64,000 nucleotides of DNA. It comes from Tetrapyrgos nigripes (lineage: Eukaryota; Basidiomycota; Agaricomycetes; Agaricales; Campanellaceae). Both the position numbers and the translations under genes were made by a program. Shown in pieces: positions 58,169 through 64,000 of this stretch. Numbering within the stretch: the first letter of the stretch is position 1; every line of letters starts with the position of its first letter. The stretch lies in assembly GCA_013368315.1 (NCBI GenBank), contig JAACJM010000175.1, forward strand, positions 62,001 through 126,000, read 5' to 3'. Under the pieces are notes generated by a model that saw only the letters and a list, made by a program, of their open reading frames with translations, did not search any database and was not told where the DNA came from.

Positions 58169-60164
58169 ATGTCTACGTTCTCCGAGTCTCAAGCTTCCGA
58201 GCCATCCTCGTTAGACGCACATGACTACGCCAGCTATCAACTCCTATGCATAGGCCATCCTCTCCTCGATATCCAAGTCCGCCATGAGGCAGAGAAGCTA
58301 TTGGAGAAGTATAATCTGAAGGAAAACGATGCGATATTGGCTGGAGAGGAGCAGGAAGGGATGTAAGTGGACCATTTAAGATTGCCAATGCTGTCTGTCG
58401 CTCATTGGTCGCTCACACTGACGCCTTACTATCTAAGGACAGATACGACGAGATAGCGGAACATCATCAGCCCATATTCGGAGCAGGAGGCGCAACAAAC
58501 ACTGCTCGAGGAGCTGCTGTACGTGGACTAGTACTTATTCTCTCTTTCATTCTGGGTCATATTTCCTGGGACTCAGACTTCCTCTCTCTCTCTTCCTCTC
58601 TCTCTTCGTGCTCATGATGCTTATATTTTCTTTCACGCCCACAGTACATCCTCCCTCCACACACCGTCGCTTTCACCGGTAGTGTCGGCGACGATGACTT
58701 TGCTGAACATCTCAAAGCTGCGAATAGAGGAGAAGGCGTGTTGGACTTGTATCAGGTTAGCAAAGGAGGGGAGACGGGTGCGTGTGCGGTTGTTGTGAAT
58801 GGGAGTAACCGGTATGTCTGTCATCGATTTGTTCTTGGTCTGTGCTTGGTCTGTTCACTACGTCTACGTCCTTCCTTTCCTTTCAAAAAGTCGCATATAC
58901 TCATTCTCTCTTTTTTCCCCTAATGCATGGTTTATAGATCCCTAGTCACCACCCTCCGCGCTGCGAAAGATCTGACCGAATCCCATCTCTTTACAGTAGA
59001 ACTCTCAGCGGTCATTGCAAGTATCAAGGTCCTATACATCGAGGGGTACATGTTGACGCATGATCCAGAGATTGTTGTAAATTTGGCAAAGAGAGTGTAT
59101 GAGATGGGAAAGGTGTGTATATGCCTTCATTCTCGATTGAGGAGATGCGCCTCGTAATTCATTATTCACGTCTCAACGCTCACCACGTCTAATTCTCATG
59201 CATACCAGCTCATAGTCCTCAACATTTCCGCGCCTTACATCCCTCGCTTTCACAATTCGGCTATTCGGAGGATTCTGCCTTATTGCAGAGTAATTATAGC
59301 TAATGAAGCGGAAGCTTTGGCTTGGGCAGAGGCAAATGGACATGGTGTTCCTGTTCCGAGCTCTTTGGACTCTACGCGTCCACTCGACCCGCCTCCTAAT
59401 CCTGGACCTACCAACGCTAGGGATACCCAGACTAGGGATACCCTCATTCCTCAAATCGCTAAAGCAATAGCTCTTCAACCTCTCCAAAGTTCTCCTCAAC
59501 CTCCCAACACCACTCCCACTCCCATTCCCAATCCTGTCCTTAACCCTATTAATCTCAGACAGAGAATAGTCATAATAACCTCCGGCTCACACTCAACCAC
59601 CGTCGTCTTATCCTCCTCTCCAGATAACCCACGGTTTTATCCCGTCCGTCCTCTCGACTCAGCAGCGGGACTGGTGGATACGAATGCAGCTGGGGACGCG
59701 TTCGCTGGTGGGTTTTTGGGGGCATATTTGACATTACGACATCGGAATCACGATGTCGGTGGTGTTGATGGAGTGAGGCTGGAACTGACTCAGGGGACTG
59801 GTGGCCTTGATGAAGAGAATGAAATAGAATTGAAGTGGTTAGACGACTGCATAGAAGTGGGACATCGGTTAGCAGGGATGTGTTGTGGACAGGTAAGTGT
59901 TGACTTTTTCATCATGTCCAATGTCTTTTTCCTTCGTCACGTCGTCCATCGTCTTTCTTCATCATGTCCATCGTCTTTTTGCCATTCATTCTCAACCTCA
60001 CTATCACCATGACCTCACTGCGCTTTCTTGAAAGTCATAAGACATGTACTGACCGTCAATCTTTAAATTGACAGGTCGGCGGACAATACCTATGGCCGAA
60101 AGTCGATGTTCTCGGGGGTCTGGGGAGTTTTACTCAGACTCTTGGTTTGGGATTGTCATCATGA
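58169..60164 (+). CDS. Adenosine kinase copy B (461 aa)
   Basis: Six exons in phase: 58169-58362, 58443-58518, 58645-58811, 58938-59112, 59209-59892 and 60075-60164 (1386 nt). Motifs: LLCIGHPLLDIQV, HTVAFTGSVGDDDFA, ACAVVVNGSNR, VLYIEGYMLT, IIANEAEALAWAEA, VVIITSGSHS-like (IVIITSGSHS) and the catalytic DTNAAGDAFAGGFLGAYL (Asp base; Ala where DTNGAGD is usual), ending GGQYLWPKVDVLGGLG. Unlike copy A the frame is open throughout. However the substrate-binding motif is GGATNTAR, one residue shorter than GGAAQNTAR of copy A, losing the conserved Gln-Asn pair. The protein is longer than usual (about 345) because of proline-rich and Gly/Val-rich inserts in exon 5. Activity is uncertain. Confidence 0.8.
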
Positions 60165-60303
60165 TATCGATATATACCCGTGTAGCCTTTTGCTTTTTCC
60201 CATTGCCTTCGGCGTAACGAGCGGAACCCCGATGAGACTCATTAACCAGGAACCCCAAGTATTATATACGGGTATGCGTTGTGGTACTAGCGAGCAATGA
60301 GCA

Positions 60304-60728
60304 TGACTGTACTCAGGCTAGGTATGCTCCAACTTTCAACTGACAATGTCATATGTAGTACGTTACAGATGACCAACGTATAACCGTCCATACGCAGATC
60401 ATGATATTTATCCAGAAGCTTTGTCTTATTGTCTTTGAGGTCCAAGGTCGGCCCACATGCTAAGGGCTACTACATGGTCGGCCAGCCCATCTTGCCGTTG
60501 AACGGATTGCGGGCTACGGAACCGACCATGGCATCGGCGTATACTTACTCGACGTTGCAAAGACATGATCAGTTCCGTTTGACGAGAGCTGACTGGTATA
60601 TAAGATATCCATGATAATTCTCAAGATCATCAGAGCCAGGTTTTATCTTTCACCGTCTGACTCTTACTCACTGGTCCTTCTGCGCCACTTTTGTTACCGC
60701 CAGGCTCAACCACTTTATAACCATATCT
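60304..60728. other. Intergenic DNA before the hydrolase gene
   Basis: A CACTTTATAACC element (TTTATAA at about 60713-60719) lies only about 10 bases before the ATG at 60729, too near to be a normal TATA box. No gene seen. Confidence 0.45.
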
Positions 60729-62111
60729 ATGGAAGCCACTCAAACCCACACCCAATCCCAATTCCAGTTTCAGACTGGCAAAATTCCCGTTGACGCCCTC
60801 GGTACTGAGCTCTTCTACGTCGATTCCGGTCCCCCAGTACCCGACTCGAATTATACCACTGTCATCCTCATCCACGGCAGCGGAATCAACGGTAAAATCT
60901 TTGAACATCTTGTTCCATTCGCGCAGGCTTCGTCAAGTTCAAACTCGAATCACGGTAATCATGGCCTCAGACTAATCATCCCCAACCGACGAGACTACAC
61001 CTTCTCAACTCCCTACACCGATTCAGAGCTAGAAGACTTGAAGGCCGGTAAAGAAGAGGCGTTGCAGAGGACTGGGAAGGAGATGGTTGAGGTGTGCAAG
61101 TATTTGATTGAGAGGAAGATGGTTTGTAAGATTACGGATGACGGGGAGGGGAAAGGAAAGGGAGGAGGAAAGACGGGAGGAAAGAAAGGCGGAATCGTAT
61201 TCCTCGGATGGTCCATGGGGAATGCGACGGTTCTCTCGTTGTTTGGGTGGCCAGAGGCGGTACCGAGCCAAGGTGGGAATGGGAAGGAGGATTTGGAGTT
61301 GTTGGATGCATATGTGAGGAGGATGATTCTTTGGGGTGAGTCCGTCATGGTGATCCTTGAATTTATTCTTCTGTTTGACTCATCGTATTCTGAACGTTCA
61401 AATAACTTACCCATACCTTTCATATAGACCCACCCCTCCTCGCACTGGGCCTCCTCTCAGACCAACCCCCGGAAGGATATAATCCAATCATCGACCCAGA
61501 TTTGAAATCCCCGAAGAAATGGCCAGCAACTTTGGCGAATGGGTAACGGATTATTGGGACCACCCCGACCTTTCCCTGCGTGAAGCTTCTTCCGCGTGTC
61601 TCGAGTATACGACCAAACGGCCAAAGAATTCTAGACCATCTATTCGGAACTTAGTAGTCGAGGACCCAAACCCAAATTCAACCACTCTTCCAGGATCAGG
61701 ACTTCCGAGGTCAGATATTTTCGAACCCGCCGCTCAAGGACGTTCCGAAATGCCAATGTATTTCGAGCCTATGCAGGGGACGATTAAGAAGCAGGCGTAC
61801 AAGGCACTTTGGAATCCGGACCCAGAAGGTGGCTTTGTCCTACCGAAAGTAGACGTCGTGTGGTTGACAGGGACGAAAGCACCGTGGTATTGTGTTTGGG
61901 GATGGTTTGAGGGGAGAAGAGGTGTAAGGATCCCAGTGTGAAGGCTAGATCGACGGTGTTTAGGGAGATTGACGGAGCGAATCATTTAGTAAGTGTTCAA
62001 GTCAAGTATTGATTTGGGGATTACGCTGATATTTAATTGGATGGGTCACAGGCTCAATGGGACGAGCCGGAAAAGTTCTGGAGTGCGCTAGTTGACGCAG
62101 TCATGTATTAG
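60729..62111 (+). pseudogene. Alpha/beta-hydrolase gene with two frameshifts
   Basis: ATG 60729. The oxyanion motif region is VILIHGSGINGKIFEHLVPF (60862-60921), the nucleophile elbow GWSMG is at 61206-61220 within FLGWSMGNATVLSLFGW. Intron 61336-61427; exon 2 begins DPPLLALGLLSDQPPEGYNP. In frame it hits TAA at 61546, but the downstream frame (from about 61510) clearly continues the protein: EEMASNFGEWVTDYWDHPDL and VDVVWLTGTKAPWYCVWG. A second shift near 61915 leads to VFREIDGANHL (the usual His region), an intron (61990-62051) and AQWDEPEKFWSALVDAVMY, stop 62109. Both shifts are at A-run or G-run sites, so read errors are possible and the gene may be intact. Substrate unknown. Confidence 0.72.
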
Positions 62112-63190
62112 GATCGAACAGGACTTGAATAGCAAGTTGAGCTGCGGGAATTATATACATACTAGAGATAAACAATAACTTCTGTCGGTGCTCCCAGCTC
62201 AAGTTGGGAGGCGGTAGCTACCCATGACAACGTGTTAACGATGACATTTGGTGGTGATGTTGGAACTCTGGATGACTGTTGCCCAGTTGTCTAGCCACAG
62301 ATCTGCAAGCCGTTCTAATGTCGACTCGGTGGCATCCTTGCTAGGGTGTATACTACTGTACATACTACATACCTCCGCATGATATATCTTAGCTGTATGA
62401 TCTTGTTGTATTCTGGCCAACTTGATCAACGTCAACGCCATAGCCTAGGCTGGATTTTCGTGTTTATTTCTTCTCTTTGCACTCGATCTATCACTCTTAG
62501 GATTGGAGACAGTTCGCTTATACTACGTCAGCCATCATCTTGCTTAGTGCTTACTGATTCTCAGATTCCACGACTCTATAATTGCTCTGAGCGCACAAAT
62601 TTTTAAAGTGAAATCCAGCATAAAGACTGATGCAAATTGTCTCTGAAAATACCAGTTTGACTACAAAGCAATGTTCAGGATCCATACTGTCTTTTCACTT
62701 CAGGAAATGTAAGGGCTCTATCCAGATATGGAAGTGATCATACATCCGGGGTGTACAAGTAGCTATGCGGTTGCTAATGCCGTCTTTAGTCTTTTCCCTC
62801 TTACCATCGGTTCACGCTGCCTGTATGGTCTCTACCCATGGTTTTATTTGGAGATTTGGGTACGAAGCAAGAAGAGGTTGACTCACCACCCCTCACGGCT
62901 AATTTAGAGCCGTTACAGGAAACTCCGAATCAGTCATCATTCGGACTTCAACTAATGCGTCCCGACAGCGCCGATTTCTTGATAAAGGTTCTACGTGATT
63001 CCCGTCCTGTCCCTGTCCTGCAGTCTGGACCAATATCCAACAATAGCAGATATAGTGGACGAGAAAGTGGGTAGATGATTAATACCAAGATGGCCCATAT
63101 CCTGGTTATAAGTAGATTATGATTAGCATCTCGTGAGCTGTATGAGATTTTGTAAATATCCCTGTTGTCTTGCCCAAGTAAAAGGCTCAA
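62112..63190. other. Gene-free stretch
   Basis: CpG becomes sparser towards the right. Open frames at 62346-62606 and 62838-63074 have no recognisable motif. Nothing else seen. Confidence 0.45.
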
Positions 63191-63830
63191 CTTGAACAGA
63201 AACTTACAGGTAGGGGGCTGCGCTTTCTACAAAGATGACTAGGATTTTCTATATCAGAATTCATGTTTGGTTTAACGTTTTCTCCTTTGATACAAAAATA
63301 AGAATAGGATAAACTTGCTATTGCAGTACTATCTCCCTGAATATGCAAATTTCTTTTTTGAATTTTCACTATTTTCCATACAATCAAAGCTGGAATTGAA
63401 AATGTCATCACAAGTGTAAGTATATGATATTGTGGCAATGTAATCACATACCAGTGCAATAGGCATTTGTGCTTAAACCCAAGAAAAACCAATCAACTCT
63501 CATGGTATAAGTGAATAATCAAACCTCAAAAATAATTACCAGAATGTCAGGAATACTCCACCAAATACCAAGCTTTGGAAGGGCTGAAAGGGATTGACTG
63601 TTGCAGAAGCAATGCTGCAAATTATATAAATATATTTTTTTCTGTTGAGTTCTTGAACCAACCCATTGAAAATCAAAATACTTGCCTAGAGCACCCCACA
63701 TTGTCAGAATAGGGATAATGATTGCCTTGAATCTGCATCCCCAAATTATCCATAGTCTATAAGTCTGAGAGTATGTATGGTCAAGTTGAGTAGGTAAGTG
63801 ATTTTAGCTTACAGAGAGATTGGTATACTT
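63187..63830 (-). pseudogene. Remnant of a multi-helix membrane protein gene
   Basis: Read leftward: YRLWIIWGCRFKAIIIPILT, MWGALGKYFDF (63765-63665), an intron-like gap, GIWWSIPDILVIIFEV (63565-63520), then LLHWYVITLPQYHILTLVMT, FSIPALIVWKIVKIQKR (63475-63370). The Y-R-x-W-I-I-W-G helix and the later F-S-x-P-A-L-I-V-W-K-I helix resemble the third and fifth helices of a hypothetical seven-helix protein family common in Agaricomycetes. CpG-poor. The start lies beyond about 63830 and the end is unclear, so it may be a decayed or partial gene. Confidence 0.4.
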
Positions 63831-64000
63831 ATAATGAGACAGTCACAAGTCAAGAGTGAAGCTACAGCAAAAATGCCCTGTAGGCCACATGCAAGCCGTC
63901 AACCTACATCAGAGATACTGATGGTTGTGCAATCATATGCTGCACATCAGTATCCATCATCCAATCAAATGCTACACATCAGATAGAGTCAATAGATGTA

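Larger units (their letters stand above)
54747..60303 (+). repeat. Tandem segmental duplication, copy B (with two insertions)
   Basis: Collinear with copy A (51147-54409) once the small inverted-repeat element (about 55591-55770) and the Helitron remnant (about 56182-58100) are removed. Ends at GAGCAATGAGCAT (60291-60303). Confidence 0.85.

Noticed and set aside
61013..61423. Minus-strand 136-aa frame opposite the hydrolase
   Set aside because: Overlaps the exon carrying the GWSMG motif and an intron; shadow frame.

Overview
The window is nuclear DNA of a filamentous fungus, most likely a mushroom-forming basidiomycete (Agaricomycetes). Genes carry many 50-80 nt GT-AG introns. They include a multicopper laccase, a Zn2Cys6 regulator, an F-box protein, a MYND protein and adenosine kinases. 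The mobile elements are of kinds typical of that group: Gypsy LTR elements, a KDZ (Kyakuja/Dileera/Zisupton) DNA transposon with CxC5/CxC6-type cysteine clusters, hAT-like MITEs and a Helitron remnant.

Left compartment (1 to about 29 kb): a CpG-poor, repeat-dense graveyard. A minus-strand Gypsy element (<1-8913) is interrupted inside its protease by a 5.5-kb KDZ transposon with a 9-bp target duplication. Next come a decayed second copy of the DNA that precedes the F-box gene at 46.5 kb, several terminal-inverted-repeat (TIR) elements, and a large broken gene for a Gac1/GIP-like protein phosphatase 1 regulatory subunit with a CBM21 glycogen-binding domain. These are followed by a minisatellite of hairpin units and a second Gypsy element (23.9-28.9 kb), itself split by a 0.9-kb terminal-repeat element whose ends contain telomere-type TTAGGG repeats. 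Several internal stops here are TGA where the family has arginine, as expected from CGA to TGA change at methylated CpG.

Gene island (about 29.8 to 63 kb): CpG is normal. In order: a MYND zinc-finger gene (-), a perfect 117-nt inverted repeat, a 587-bp hAT-like MITE with an 8-bp duplication, then a laccase (-) bracketed by two paralogous genes for tiny secreted peptides (+). After these come an RS-domain relic, a Zn2Cys6 transcription factor with a 6-nt micro-exon, an F-box gene and a four-helix MARVEL-like membrane protein gene. A tandem segmental duplication of about 3.2 kb gives two adenosine kinase copies, each with a different lesion. Copy B also carries a Helitron helicase remnant and a small MITE. 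A frameshifted alpha/beta-hydrolase gene closes the island. The last kilobase turns CpG-poor again and holds remains of a multi-helix membrane protein gene.

The most novel item is the pair of short secreted peptides that bracket the laccase. They share three exons, an identical 137-nt middle exon, a dibasic KR site and a conserved core, but I do not recognise the family. All calls come from reading the sequence; no database search was possible.
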